Positions 26,206-35,339 of a stretch of DNA of 64,000 bases are shown in pieces (positions within the stretch are counted from its first letter, which is position 1; every line of letters begins with the position of its first letter). Source of the DNA: Actinomycetota bacterium (GTDB taxonomy: Bacteria; Actinomycetota; Acidimicrobiia; Acidimicrobiales; RAAP-2). The DNA lies in NCBI GenBank assembly GCA_021324045.1, contig JAJPJV010000037.1, positions 1 through 64,000 of the forward strand. Reading direction: 5' to 3'. The position numbers were made by a program, and so were the translations under genes. Below the pieces are notes generated by a model that was given only the letters and a program-made list of their open reading frames with translations, made no database searches and had not been told where the DNA came from.

Positions 26206-27336
26206 GTGCCGGTGAACGACCAGGCCACGGTGGCCGAGCCACCGAAGCGGGCTCGGTGGTGGCGGTGGTTGGCGGGCCGACACCCCCTCCGCCGTGGCGT
26301 CCTGGCCATCGTGCTTGCCTTGGTCGTGGAGTACCTGGTCCTCCCTCAACTCGGCGGGGTTGGTCGCTCCTTGTCCCTGCTCGGACAGGTGAACGTTGGC
26401 TTCGTCGTCCTCGCCACGGCGCTCGAGGTCGCGAGCCTGGCGAGCTACGCCGAGCTCACCCGGGCAGTACTCCCCCCGGGATCCGCCAGGTTCTCCCGGC
26501 TCTGGCGGATCGACCTCTCAACGTTGGCCCTCAGCCATGTGCTCCCGGGTGGCACCGCCGGTGGGGATGCGCTTGGGTACCGGTTGCTGGTCAACGAAGG
26601 GGCGACCGGCAGTGATGCGGGCTTGGCACTCGCCATCCAAGGGATCGGTTCGGCCTTGGTCCTCAACGCGATCTTGTGGCTGGCGCTGATCGTCTCGATT
26701 CCGTTGACCGGATTCAACCCGCTCTATGCCACTGCGGCCATCGTCGGCGCATTGGCGTTGACCACCTTCGCTGGAATCGTGCTGCTCGTCACCAAGGGCG
26801 AGGACCGCGCGGCTGCCATCTTCCGAGCCCTTGTCGGCCGACTGGCATTTTTGAAACCGAGCGTCGCCGACGACATCGACCGGGTCGTGCACCAGGTCGC
26901 CGCAAGGATCCGGGTCATGGCGGCCGACCACGCCCTGATGCGTCGGGCCGTCGGGTGGGCGGCGGCCAATTGGCTCCTCGACGCGGCGTCGCTGTTCGTC
27001 TTCCTTGCCGCATTCGGCCACGTCGAGAACCCCGACGGCCTGCTCGTTGCCTACGGGCTCGCGTACGTCCTCGCGGTCATCCCCGTGACGCCGGGCGGGC
27101 TGGGGGTCGTCGAGGGAGTGCTCGTCCCAAGCCTCGTCGGGTTCGGTGCCACGCGTGCCGTCGCCATCGTTGCAGTGATCACCTACCGGCTCGTCAATTT
27201 CTGGCTACCGATCCCCGTCGGCGCTGCGGCCTATCTCTCGCTGCGCACAAAGAGCGGCAGCGGTCCCCCCGAACGGAGCGAGGGGCCCGACCGCACGCGG
27301 AACGACGCGCCTGGCGCTGCCGCCACTCCCCTGTGA
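26206..27336 (+). CDS. YbhN/AglD-type integral membrane protein (UPF0104)
   Basis: About 376 aa from GTG 26206 (GTG 26212 is an alternative; the frame is open further back with non-coding-like sequence). It has seven or more helices, with LEVASLASYAELTRAVLP near helix 2, SHVLPGGTAGGDALGYRLL and the C-terminal VIPVTPGGLGVVEGVLVPSLVGFG, all hallmarks of the lysylphosphatidylglycerol-synthase transmembrane-like family. Members act in lipid flipping or cell-envelope lipid or glycan transfer. There is no catalytic C-terminal aminoacyl domain, so it is not a full MprF. Confidence 0.85.
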   Translation: MPVNDQATVAEPPKRARWWRWLAGRHPLRRGVLAIVLALVVEYLVLPQLGGVGRSLSLLGQVNVGFVVLATALEVASLASYAELTRAVLPPGSARFSRLWRIDLSTLALSHVLPGGTAGGDALGYRLLVNEGATGSDAGLALAIQGIGSALVLNAILWLALIVSIPLTGFNPLYATAAIVGALALTTFAGIVLLVTKGEDRAAAIFRALVGRLAFLKPSVADDIDRVVHQVAARIRVMAADHALMRRAVGWAAANWLLDAASLFVFLAAFGHVENPDGLLVAYGLAYVLAVIPVTPGGLGVVEGVLVPSLVGFGATRAVAIVAVITYRLVNFWLPIPVGAAAYLSLRTKSGSGPPERSEGPDRTRNDAPGAAATPL

Positions 27337-27512
27337 GCACCCAACCGCAAGCAACGCCGGGCCCAACGGGGCTTGAGGGCGACCGAGTTGAGGGGCCCCT
27401 GAGTGCTTCGGCGTCATCGGTCTCGCATGGTCGTCGAGCTGGCTGTCGCTGTCGGGCCACCGGCGCTCCCTACCGATCGGGGTCGCCGCCGGCGGATCAC
27501 CCGGGCCCACCG

Positions 27513-29360
27513 CTACCCCCTGGAGAGCCGGTAGGGGACCCGGGCGACGTTGACGTCGCTGTGGCGGCGCAGCGCGTTGGCGAGCAGGATCCCGCGTTGG
27601 TTCTGGAGGACCTGGTGGCGCCATTTCCGGGGCTCCACCTCGGGGATGAGCACGAGCACCTGGGGGTGATCCTTGCGCCGCAGGGCGCTCAGGTACGCCA
27701 GCATGGGCTTGGTCACCGAGCGCGTGCGGGGGCGCAGGATGGTGAGCGGCACGCCTGGAGCCCATCGGTCCCAGTCAGCCTGGAGCGCTTGGGCTCGCTC
27801 GTCGTCGAACTGCACGCTCACCGCCTCGACCGCGTCCCCCAGCGAGCGCGCAGTCGTGAGGGCATGCTCGGCCATGGCCGACACGGCGGCGACGGCGACG
27901 ATCACGAGGCTTGGCTGACGCGTCGGCTTGGGGGGGATCTCGCCGAGGTGGATCTCGGAAGCAACGTCGCGGTAGTAGGCGTCGATGCGTGTGAACAGCA
28001 GGATCAACGCCGGCACGGCGAGGACGACGACCCAGGCACCGGCGGTGAACTTGGTGACGACGAAGATGACGGTCGCCACCGCCGTCATCGCTGCGCCGAG
28101 GCCGTTGAGGACGGCACGGGCGCCCCAGCGCGGTGGCCGCGTCTGGAGCCAATGGCGCACCAGGCCGGTCTGGGAGAGGGTGAAGCCGGTGAACACACCG
28201 ATGGCAAAGAGCGGGATGAGGGCGTTGGTATTGACGTCGACCGCGATCAGCAGCGCCCCAGCCAGGACCGCGAGCGCGACCACGCCGTAGCGATAGACGG
28301 GACGGTCCGCACGCAGCCCGAAGAAGTGCGGGAGCAGGTTGTCCCGGGCAAGCAGGCTGGCCAGGACCGGCAACCCGCCGAAGGAGGTGTTCGCCGCGAT
28401 CGCCAGGATGGCCGTCGTCGACAGGTCGACGACGTAATAGATGGTGCCCCGGCCGACGGAGGCGCCGGTGATCTGGCTGAGTACCGTCTGGGAGGCCTCG
28501 GGGGCGATGTGAAAGCGGACGGTGAGCACCGACAGGCCGAGCAGCATGGTGCCGAGGATCCCTCCCAGGAGCACCTCGGTCCGCATCGCCCGGCGCACCT
28601 TGGGCTCGCGGAAGGCCGGCACGTCGTTGGCAATGGCCTCCACCCCGGTGAGCGCGCTGCACCCGGCTGCGAACGCCTTCAAGATGACCAGTACGCCCAC
28701 CGCGGCTGTCGCCGTCGGGAGGGCCACGTGGATCCCCGCGCCGGCGACCGGATGGGAGCGCAACAACCCTGCGACGATCACGAGGTAGATCCCGACGATG
28801 AACACGGCCGTCGGAAGCAGAAGCGCCCGAGCACTCGTCGCCAGGCCTCGAAGGTTGAGCGCGGTGAGCACCCCGAGGATACCGAGGGCGATCGGAAGGC
28901 TGTCCGGGGCGAGCCTCGGGAAGGCCGACACCAACGCGGCAACGCCGGCAGCGATCGACACCGCCACCGTGAGCACGTAGTCGACGATGAGCGCAGCCCC
29001 GGCGAGGAGGCTGGCCGGGCGACCGAGGTTGGCCTTGGAGACGGCATAGCAGCCGCCCCCGTCGGGATAGGCCTGAATCACCTGGCGGTAGGAGAAGACC
29101 AGGATCAAAAGGAGCGCCACGATCGCGACCGTGATCGGCTCGATCTTGGCGAGCGCCCCGGTGCCGGCGCTCGCCAGCACCACCAGCATCGCCTCCGGTC
29201 CGTAGGCAACCGAGCTGATCGCGTCGAGGGACAACGCGGGGATTCCCTCGAGGCTCGTGATCTGCTCGACTGCCTCAGCCTCCTGGCCGGTGGCCTGTGT
29301 TCCAGCTCGGATGGCAGGCGCGTCAGGCCGCGCTTGGATCGACGAGTCGGAATGATCCAT
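27513..29360 (-). CDS. kimA: KimA-type potassium/APC superfamily transporter
   Basis: 615 aa, near the 607 aa of Bacillus KimA (YdaO). The KimA-like N-terminus reads LSLDAISSVAYGPEAMLVVLA, then FSYRQVIQAYPDGGGCYAVS, LIVDYVLTVAVSIAAG and ALNLRGLATSA. About 12 helices are followed by a soluble C-terminal region (about 480-615) as in KimA. It probably imports K+ with protons. AAGGAG upstream supports ATG 29360. I looked for a c-di-AMP (ydaO-type) riboswitch in 29361-29642, because kimA genes often carry one, and did not recognise it. Confidence 0.85.
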   Translation of the reverse strand: MDHSDSSIQARPDAPAIRAGTQATGQEAEAVEQITSLEGIPALSLDAISSVAYGPEAMLVVLASAGTGALAKIEPITVAIVALLLILVFSYRQVIQAYPDGGGCYAVSKANLGRPASLLAGAALIVDYVLTVAVSIAAGVAALVSAFPRLAPDSLPIALGILGVLTALNLRGLATSARALLLPTAVFIVGIYLVIVAGLLRSHPVAGAGIHVALPTATAAVGVLVILKAFAAGCSALTGVEAIANDVPAFREPKVRRAMRTEVLLGGILGTMLLGLSVLTVRFHIAPEASQTVLSQITGASVGRGTIYYVVDLSTTAILAIAANTSFGGLPVLASLLARDNLLPHFFGLRADRPVYRYGVVALAVLAGALLIAVDVNTNALIPLFAIGVFTGFTLSQTGLVRHWLQTRPPRWGARAVLNGLGAAMTAVATVIFVVTKFTAGAWVVVLAVPALILLFTRIDAYYRDVASEIHLGEIPPKPTRQPSLVIVAVAAVSAMAEHALTTARSLGDAVEAVSVQFDDERAQALQADWDRWAPGVPLTILRPRTRSVTKPMLAYLSALRRKDHPQVLVLIPEVEPRKWRHQVLQNQRGILLANALRRHSDVNVARVPYRLSRG

Positions 29361-29642
29361 CGGTGGGGCTCCTTCCGGCTGGGACGACCAGGTCAGTGGT
29401 CTTCTTCGATCTTGGCAGCATCCGAGCAGGTCGTTGTGCCACGAGGAGCGCTCGCTGAAACCGGGCGACGGCGGACCGAGCCTACGCTTGGGTCATGGTG
29501 GTCGCCCTGAGGGTCTCGTCGAGCCGCGCCTCGGTCGGCGTCTCCGGGACGTTCTTGGCTCCTGGTCGGGCCCCGGTGGTGGCCGGCGCTGGTCAGCCCA
29601 GTCAACGGCACCGCGCTCCCCACCATCTCCTCCGCTAGCGCT

Positions 29643-30992
29643 GTGGTGATGGCCGCGGGCGAGGCAGGACCGCACCAGCCCAATCTCCCGGTTGACCATG
29701 GTGGGGAGGACCAGGGCCTCCGCTCCTGGCGGTTCTGGATCGTCGTCGTTCTCATCGGCCTCGGAGCGGGGCTCGGCGCCGGCGTGCTCATGGGGATCCT
29801 CCACGCGGTCCAGCACTTCGCCTACGGCTACCACCACGGCGACTTCCAAACTGGCGTTCACCGCGGACCGGCGTGGCGCCGGGTCGTCGTGCTGACAGGC
29901 GCAGGAGTCGTCCTCGGCGCAGCGTGGGTCTCGTTGCGCAGGTTCGGGGGCCCGGTGCGGGGGATCGATGAGGCGGTATGGGAACACCAGGGGCGGCTCC
30001 GGCCGCTCGACACCGCGACGAACGCGCTCTTGCAGATCGTGGCCGTCGGCGCCGGGGCCACGCTCGGACGAGAGGGTGCCCCCAAAGAGCTTGGCGCGGG
30101 ACTGGCGAGCGCGCTGTGCGACCGAGCGGGCCTCACGCCGACGCAGCGGCGGGTCCTCGTCGCATGCGGGGCAGGAGCGGGCATGGCCGCGGTCTACAAC
30201 GTGCCCCTCGGTGGCGCACTCTTCGCCGCGGAGGTGCTGCTCGGCAGCATGTCCCTGCCCACCGTCGTCCCCGCAATCGCCACCGCCGCTGTGGCGACCG
30301 AGTTCTCCTGGCTGTTGCTCCCGGACCGCCCGACCTACCATGTTGGCCACCTCTCGCTGAGCGCGTCGCTCACCATCTGGGCGGTGCTCGCCGGGCTGGT
30401 GGCTGGCCTGCTCGGGAGCAGCCTCATCGTGCTCGTGGGCTGGGCAAAGGCTCGAGCGACAACAGGAGCGAGGAGCCTCGGCACCATCACGGCCGCTTTC
30501 ATGGCTGTGGGCGCCGTCGCGATCGTGCTCCCCGAAGTACTGGGGAACGGCAAGGACGTCGCCCAGCTCGCACTCTCCGGTGCGATCGGACTCCCTCTGG
30601 TCGGCGCCATCGTGGCGGCTCGCCCGCTGGCCACCGCCGCGTGCCTGCGCGCGGGGGCGGTCGGCGGATTGTTCACACCGACGCTGACCATCGGAGCGCT
30701 CGCCGGCACCTTGGCGGGACGGGCCTGGGAAACCGTCCTCCCGGCCGGACCAGTTGCCGGATTCGCGCTCATCGGCGCAGCGGCACTGCTGTCGGGTGCC
30801 ATGCAGAGCCCCCTCGCTTCCGTCGTGCTCGTCGTCGAGCTCACCCGGAGCGGGCTTTCCCTCCTCGTACCGATCGCGCTCGCCGCGGCCGGGGCGACTG
30901 CCGTCTCACGAGCGCTCGTACCTGCCTCCCTCTACACCGCCGCTGGCTGGTGGCGAGCCGGCCGCGTCACCGTCAGGCGCTCAGGCCACTAG
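29643..30992 (+). CDS. CLC-family chloride channel/transporter
   Basis: 449 aa (GTG 29643; ATG 29649 is an alternative). The gating glutamate is in TLGREGAPKE (E144). The pore region following it is CGAGAGMAAVYNVPLGGALFAAEVLLG. Later come GGLFTPTLTIGALAG and SGAMQSPLASVVLVVELTRS with the regulatory anion-site residues. The internal proton glutamate of E. coli ClcA (second E of its IEEM segment) appears to be Val here (AAEVL), so this may be a passive channel rather than an H+/Cl- antiporter. It is divergent from the kimA gene. Confidence 0.9.
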   Translation: MVMAAGEAGPHQPNLPVDHGGEDQGLRSWRFWIVVVLIGLGAGLGAGVLMGILHAVQHFAYGYHHGDFQTGVHRGPAWRRVVVLTGAGVVLGAAWVSLRRFGGPVRGIDEAVWEHQGRLRPLDTATNALLQIVAVGAGATLGREGAPKELGAGLASALCDRAGLTPTQRRVLVACGAGAGMAAVYNVPLGGALFAAEVLLGSMSLPTVVPAIATAAVATEFSWLLLPDRPTYHVGHLSLSASLTIWAVLAGLVAGLLGSSLIVLVGWAKARATTGARSLGTITAAFMAVGAVAIVLPEVLGNGKDVAQLALSGAIGLPLVGAIVAARPLATAACLRAGAVGGLFTPTLTIGALAGTLAGRAWETVLPAGPVAGFALIGAAALLSGAMQSPLASVVLVVELTRSGLSLLVPIALAAAGATAVSRALVPASLYTAAGWWRAGRVTVRRSGH

Positions 30993-31499
30993 CGGGCCGG
31001 GTCTTCTGATCCGCCTGTGTCGGGAGGCGGCTTCGAGCATGGGCTGCCCTTGACGGAACTGGTCGGGGTCATCGGTGGGGATGGCAAGGACACCCGCCTT
31101 CGGTGGCGACCGTCGCGCTCGAGTGCTTCCCGCCGCAGCGCTCCTCACCCAACGATCAGCGACCGAACGGAGGCGACCTCGCGCCCTTCCAGAACGCGGC
31201 AGGGCCGCAGCCTGCTCGGGCGTTTGCCCCAGAGCCTGTCCCCGTGGGCGTTGGCGACCGCCGTCACCTAGGGGACGCGTCGCGCGGGCAGGCACACGCG
31301 GCGCGCCGCCATTGCGGACTGGTAGAAGGAGCGGTCGCAGCAGGGTCGCGGTGATCCCGAGCAGCTGACTTCGAGAGCGCCTTCGCTGAAGCGCTCTTCC
31401 ACCCATGAACAGCAAACCACCAGGTTCCCCGCTCCTGGGGGCGCTCACGTCGGGTCGCAGCTCAGGTCGTGGTCCAGCCCCCGCACAATCCCTTGTGGA
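30993..31499. other. Intergenic region before the tRNA pair
   Basis: About 500 bases between the rightward CLC gene and the 3' end of tRNA-Glu. I see no protein with recognisable motifs. The only structure noted is the hairpin at 31374-31397. Confidence 0.5.
31374..31397 (-). terminator. Hairpin downstream of tRNA-Glu
   Basis: AGAGCGC plus TTC pair with GAA plus GCGCTCT, with one bulged C and a three-base loop, about 100 bases past the tRNA 3' end on the minus strand. It may end the gltX-tRNA transcript. No U-tract, so only moderate support. Confidence 0.4.
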
Positions 31500-31575
31500 T
31501 GGCAGCCCCAACGGGATTCGAACCCGTGTCTCCACCTTGAGAGGGTGGTGTCCTTGGCCTCTAGACGATGGGGCC
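31500..31575 (-). tRNA. tRNA-Glu (anticodon CTC)
   Basis: Minus-strand cloverleaf of 76 nt with encoded CCA. The acceptor stem GGCCCCA pairs with TGGGGCT (one G-U pair at its end), discriminator G. The anticodon stem CCACC/GGTGG encloses CTCTCAA, giving anticodon CTC for GAG codons. The T loop reads GTTCGAATCC. It lies 36 bases downstream of tRNA-Gln and in the same direction as gltX. Confidence 0.95.
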
Positions 31576-31611
31576 GAGGAGCTGCACGCCCGGATGGACG
31601 CGCATCCTCAG

Positions 31612-31683
31612 CTCGGGGGGGAGGACTCGAACCCCCAATAGCAGGGCCAGAACCTGCCGTGTTGCCGATTACACCACCCCCGA
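31612..31683 (-). tRNA. tRNA-Gln (anticodon CTG)
   Basis: Minus-strand cloverleaf of 72 nt without encoded CCA. Acceptor TCGGGGG pairs perfectly with CCCCCGA, discriminator G. The D stem is GTGT/ACAC. The anticodon stem GCAGG/CCTGC encloses TTCTGGC, giving anticodon CTG for CAG codons. It begins only ten bases after the gltX stop codon. Confidence 0.95.
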
Positions 31684-31693
31684 ATGGGTGAGC

Positions 31694-33259
31694 TCAGAGG
31701 GTACCCGAAGATGACGAGAGCCGGTCCAGCGCCTGGCGAATTCGCTGCAAGGTCACGTCACGCCCGAGGACCTCGAGTGATTCGAACAACGGCGGTCCGA
31801 CGCCCCTGCCCGTGATCGCTACTCGGATCGGCGCTTGCGCCTTGTTCAGCTTCAACCCGAGCTGGTCACCGAGCGCCCGCGTCTCGTCGTGGAGGACGGC
31901 AGCCACCCACTCGCACGCGGCATACCGCTCCGCCGCAGCAGACAGCACGGAACGAGCATTCGGGTCGGCGACGACCTTCTCCCAGCTGACCGGATCGATG
32001 ATCGGATCGACGAGGAACAGAAAGTCGATCATCGCCGGAACCTCCCCGAGCGTGGTGACTCGCTCCTGCACGGCCGGTGCGATGCGGCGGAATGCCGCGG
32101 GATCGAATCGTTCTCGGGGCCATGGCGGGTCGGTCGGTGGTCGCCACGCCGTGGGGGCAGCGGCCCCGGGCGGCGGCGTGGGTCCGGATGAGGTCGTCTC
32201 GCGGGGTGCAATCGCCGCCTGGGGAGCGGCGATGGATGGCGCCCCCTGATCGGGCGCGACCCAGGGCAGCGATGCCTCCACGAATGCGTCGAGCGAGAGC
32301 TCACGGATGTACTCGCCGTTGAGGTGCCGAAGCTTCTGGACGTCGAAGAACGCCGGAGCGTGGTGCACGTCTTCGAGCCGGAACGTGGAGATCAAGACCT
32401 CGACGTCGACCTTCTCCTGGTCGCCGGGCGGACTCCAACCGAGCAATGCCAGGTAGTTGCGCATCGCCACGGCGAGATACCCCGCGTCGCGATAGAGCTC
32501 GAGCGCAACGGGATCACGCCGCTTCGACAGCTTCTGGCGACGCTCGTTCACCAACATGGGAAGGTGCGCGAAGCGCGGGAGCGCCCGGATGCCGCCGTCG
32601 GCGACGCTGTCGAGCGCGTGCCACAACAAGATGCCCTTGGGGGTCGATGGCAAGAGGTCCTCACCACGGATCACATGGGTGATCGCGCTATCACGATCGT
32701 CAACGACGTTCGCGAACACAAAGAGCGGCTGCCCGTTGGACTTCGCGCAGACGAAGTCCTCCATCGACGCGTTCGGGAACTCCACGTCACCCCGAACGAG
32801 ATCGTGCACCACGGTCGTTCCTTCGTCGGGAACCCTGAACCGCAACGCGCGTCCTGGTCCGCGCTCAAGCCCGCGATCCCTGCAGAACCCGTCGTATCCG
32901 GGCACCGCGTTGTTCCGGGTGCGCTCGATGACCGCTTCCCGCGTGCAGTCGCACGCGTAGAGGAAACCACCGTTCCAGAGCGCGTCGATTGCCTCACGAT
33001 GACGATCGGCTCGGGCCGATTGGAAGAACGGGCCCTCGTCGGGCTCCATCCCCAGCCACGCCATCGCCGAGAGGATGCCGCTCACCCACTCCGGGCGGCT
33101 CCGCTCAGCATCGGTGTCCTCGATCCGAAGGATGAACGTCCCGCCCTGCTGGCGAGCGAACAGCCAGTTGAACAAGCTCGTCCGTGCACTGCCGACGTGG
33201 AAGTACCCCGTGGGCGAGGGAGCGAAGCGAACCCTCGGCTGCGGACCGGTCATGGACAA
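31694..33259 (-). CDS. gltX: Glutamyl-tRNA synthetase
   Basis: 521 aa, class I synthetase charging tRNA-Glu and, in bacteria lacking glutaminyl-tRNA synthetase, also tRNA-Gln for later amidation. The HIGH-equivalent is PSPTGYFHVGSART (H21), the KMSKS-equivalent is KLSKR (243-247). Partial zinc-type cysteines occur at C103, C105 and C126. Residues about 335-383 form a Pro/Ala-rich insertion absent from typical GltX, between the stem-contact and anticodon-binding regions. ATG 33253 (MTGPQP) is an alternative start. tRNA-Gln follows ten bases after the stop and tRNA-Glu after that. Confidence 0.95.
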   Translation of the reverse strand: MSMTGPQPRVRFAPSPTGYFHVGSARTSLFNWLFARQQGGTFILRIEDTDAERSRPEWVSGILSAMAWLGMEPDEGPFFQSARADRHREAIDALWNGGFLYACDCTREAVIERTRNNAVPGYDGFCRDRGLERGPGRALRFRVPDEGTTVVHDLVRGDVEFPNASMEDFVCAKSNGQPLFVFANVVDDRDSAITHVIRGEDLLPSTPKGILLWHALDSVADGGIRALPRFAHLPMLVNERRQKLSKRRDPVALELYRDAGYLAVAMRNYLALLGWSPPGDQEKVDVEVLISTFRLEDVHHAPAFFDVQKLRHLNGEYIRELSLDAFVEASLPWVAPDQGAPSIAAPQAAIAPRETTSSGPTPPPGAAAPTAWRPPTDPPWPRERFDPAAFRRIAPAVQERVTTLGEVPAMIDFLFLVDPIIDPVSWEKVVADPNARSVLSAAAERYAACEWVAAVLHDETRALGDQLGLKLNKAQAPIRVAITGRGVGPPLFESLEVLGRDVTLQRIRQALDRLSSSSGTL

Positions 33260-33278
33260 TCCAGTCTGGGGCGAACGA

Positions 33279-33476
33279 TCACTCCTCGTCGACGATCGAG
33301 ATGGACTCGGTCGGACAGCTCGCGACGCACTCCTCGAGCTTGGGACGCAGCGACTCGGGCGGATGTTCGTCGAGGACGTACAAGAACCCGTCGTCCCGCA
33401 CCTCGAACACCTCCGGCAGGATCCCCATGCACACCGCGTTGCTCTCGCACGTGTCGAAGTTGACGACGACTTTCAC
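33279..33476 (-). CDS. 3Fe-4S type ferredoxin
   Basis: 65 aa from GTG 33476, with AGGAGGT at 33481-33487. Cysteine pattern DTCESNAVCMGILPEVF then ECVASCPTESI: C-x5-C and a distant C followed by Pro, as in the small actinobacterial ferredoxins that donate electrons to P450s and oxygenases. No P450 is in the window. It ends 19 bases before the gltX start in the same direction, so the two may be cotranscribed. Confidence 0.9.
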   Translation of the reverse strand: MKVVVNFDTCESNAVCMGILPEVFEVRDDGFLYVLDEHPPESLRPKLEECVASCPTESISIVDEE

Positions 33477-33653
33477 CGGCACCTCCTCATCGGATGCTGA
33501 GCGGCACCCGAGCATACCGGTGGTGCCCAACCAACTCGGAAGATCGGCCAAGTCTGACGCGGAGACCCCAGCGCCCTCACGGCCCACGCGGACCCGCCAG
33601 GGGCTCGGACACCGCACGGTCGGATCCGGCCCTCGAATGGCGGGTGGTTGAGA

Positions 33654-35177
33654 TCAGCCGCCGGGTCGCGACTGCTCCTGCGCTCGAGCTCCCGAGAGCA
33701 GGTCGCGAAGGAACTCGGGGTCGTTGAGCAGGGGCACGTCGCGCAGGAACAACCGTCCGTAGCGCTCGAAGTACATGAGCTGCTTGCCCAGAAGGAAGCT
33801 TCCGCGGTCGAAATCCGAGAATAGGCCACCCGCCTCGTCGGCGAGCCGCCGCACCCGACGCTGGAAACGCAACCGCCGAACGATCGCTCGCAGCGAGCGC
33901 TGATGCGCCTCGATGCCCTGTGCCTTGGTCACCTGTGCCTGGATCGCCTGCATGACGTTGGCGAGGCTCACCTCCCCGAAGGGCCGGGTGAAGGTTGGCT
34001 CGACCAGGCTCCGGATGAACAGCGCCATCTGCTCGTTCGACATGCCCACGGCCTCACCGAGCGCGGGTCCGTAGATCTTGACGAGCGTGCTGGTGACGTC
34101 GGTCCACGCTTCCTCCTCGCCGAGCACCGCAGCCAGCACCCGCAGGAAGAAGTGGTGGGTGTCGGGATCGAGCCGGCCCACGATCCCCCAGTCGACGATG
34201 GCGATGCGCCCGTCGCGCAGCAACAGCATGTTGCCGGCGTGGATGTCCCCGTGGAAGACGCCCATGCGCACGGTCGTCAGGAGGAACCACCGCACGACCT
34301 GCTCGATGAGGGGCGCAGGGTCGACGCCCCAGTCGGCCACCTTGGCGAGGTCGTCGATGGGCACGCCGTCGAAGAGCTCCATGGTGAGCACGTTGGGCCC
34401 TGTCAGCTCGGGGTAAGGCTCGGGAACCACCAGGAGGGGAAAGTCGGCCTCGGCCAAGCCTCGACGGAAGTACTCGAGCGACCGCGCTTCGTTGCGCAGG
34501 TCCATCTCCTCGCCGACCTGGACCCGGAAGCCGTCGACGAGCTGCAGCACCGAGCCCGCCATCTGGTCGCCCGTCTCCCGCACCAGGATCTCCAGCAGCG
34601 GTTGCATCAGGTCGAGGTCCGTCGCCACCTGGCGCTCGATCCCCGGGCGGATGATCTTCACCGCAACCCGGCGACCGTCGTGGAGGCGTGCCCGATGCAC
34701 GACGGCGATCGAGGCGCGGCCAACGGGCTCGGTTTCGAAGTCGGCGAACGCATCACCGAGGGCAATCCCCAAGTCGTCTTCGATCCGGCGACGGACAGCA
34801 GGGAACGGCACCGGAGGACCAGTGTCGAGACACGAACGGAAGGCGTTTGCCACGTCCTCCCCAAACATTCCCGGCGACGAGGCCATGACCTGACCGAACT
34901 TGATGAACGTGCCGCCGAGGTCCTCGAAGATGAGGCGGAGCGGCTCCGCCAACACCGTGGCGGGCAGCCGGCCGTTGCGCAGCTGGCGAAGCTGGCGAAT
35001 GACGACGGGGAGGATCCTCCTCGCCGTCACCGTGGCAATCTGCAGGCCTCGGCGGCCGAGCTGTGCCAGGTTGGGTTCCTCGAGCCGCCGAGCTCGAATC
35101 CGCGGGATGGCATCGACCGTCCGCAGCGTTGCGGGCCGATGCGGCTCGATTGCCCGCTCTCCGAAAGTCCCCTGCAC
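33654..35177 (-). CDS. ABC1/UbiB-family atypical protein kinase
   Basis: About 507 aa from GTG 35177; the frame is open to TTG 35252 and the start is uncertain. The ABC1 signature KxGQ motif reads GGTFIKFGQVMASSPG. The ATP lysine is in GRRVAVKIIRPGIE. The catalytic and metal residues are in GVFHGDIHAGNMLLL and IAIVDWGIVGRL. The family (UbiB, Coq8) supports isoprenoid-quinone or lipid metabolism at the membrane; with menaquinone as the likely quinone here, its exact role is unknown. It stands upstream of the ferredoxin-gltX unit by about 180 bases. Confidence 0.88.
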   Translation of the reverse strand: MQGTFGERAIEPHRPATLRTVDAIPRIRARRLEEPNLAQLGRRGLQIATVTARRILPVVIRQLRQLRNGRLPATVLAEPLRLIFEDLGGTFIKFGQVMASSPGMFGEDVANAFRSCLDTGPPVPFPAVRRRIEDDLGIALGDAFADFETEPVGRASIAVVHRARLHDGRRVAVKIIRPGIERQVATDLDLMQPLLEILVRETGDQMAGSVLQLVDGFRVQVGEEMDLRNEARSLEYFRRGLAEADFPLLVVPEPYPELTGPNVLTMELFDGVPIDDLAKVADWGVDPAPLIEQVVRWFLLTTVRMGVFHGDIHAGNMLLLRDGRIAIVDWGIVGRLDPDTHHFFLRVLAAVLGEEEAWTDVTSTLVKIYGPALGEAVGMSNEQMALFIRSLVEPTFTRPFGEVSLANVMQAIQAQVTKAQGIEAHQRSLRAIVRRLRFQRRVRRLADEAGGLFSDFDRGSFLLGKQLMYFERYGRLFLRDVPLLNDPEFLRDLLSGARAQEQSRPGG

Positions 35178-35339
35178 AGCACCGACGCTAATGGGGGCTC
35201 GGCACCTCCCTCCGCTCAGACCCAGCACGACAGGAACTGCACCCGTCCCCAACCGGCATTTCTTCTGTCACCGATGGGCATTTATCGTGTCTCGGACAGC
35301 AGCGAAACTCTCGAGCGAACGAGACGGAGGGAACGGGTG

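Noticed and set aside
26676-29510. Long open frame antisense to kimA
   Set aside because: It reads through the opposite strand of a well-recognised transporter and has no fold or start signal of its own.
29361-29642. Expected c-di-AMP riboswitch before kimA
   Set aside because: I looked for the conserved blocks of the ydaO element and did not find them; absence by eye is not proof.
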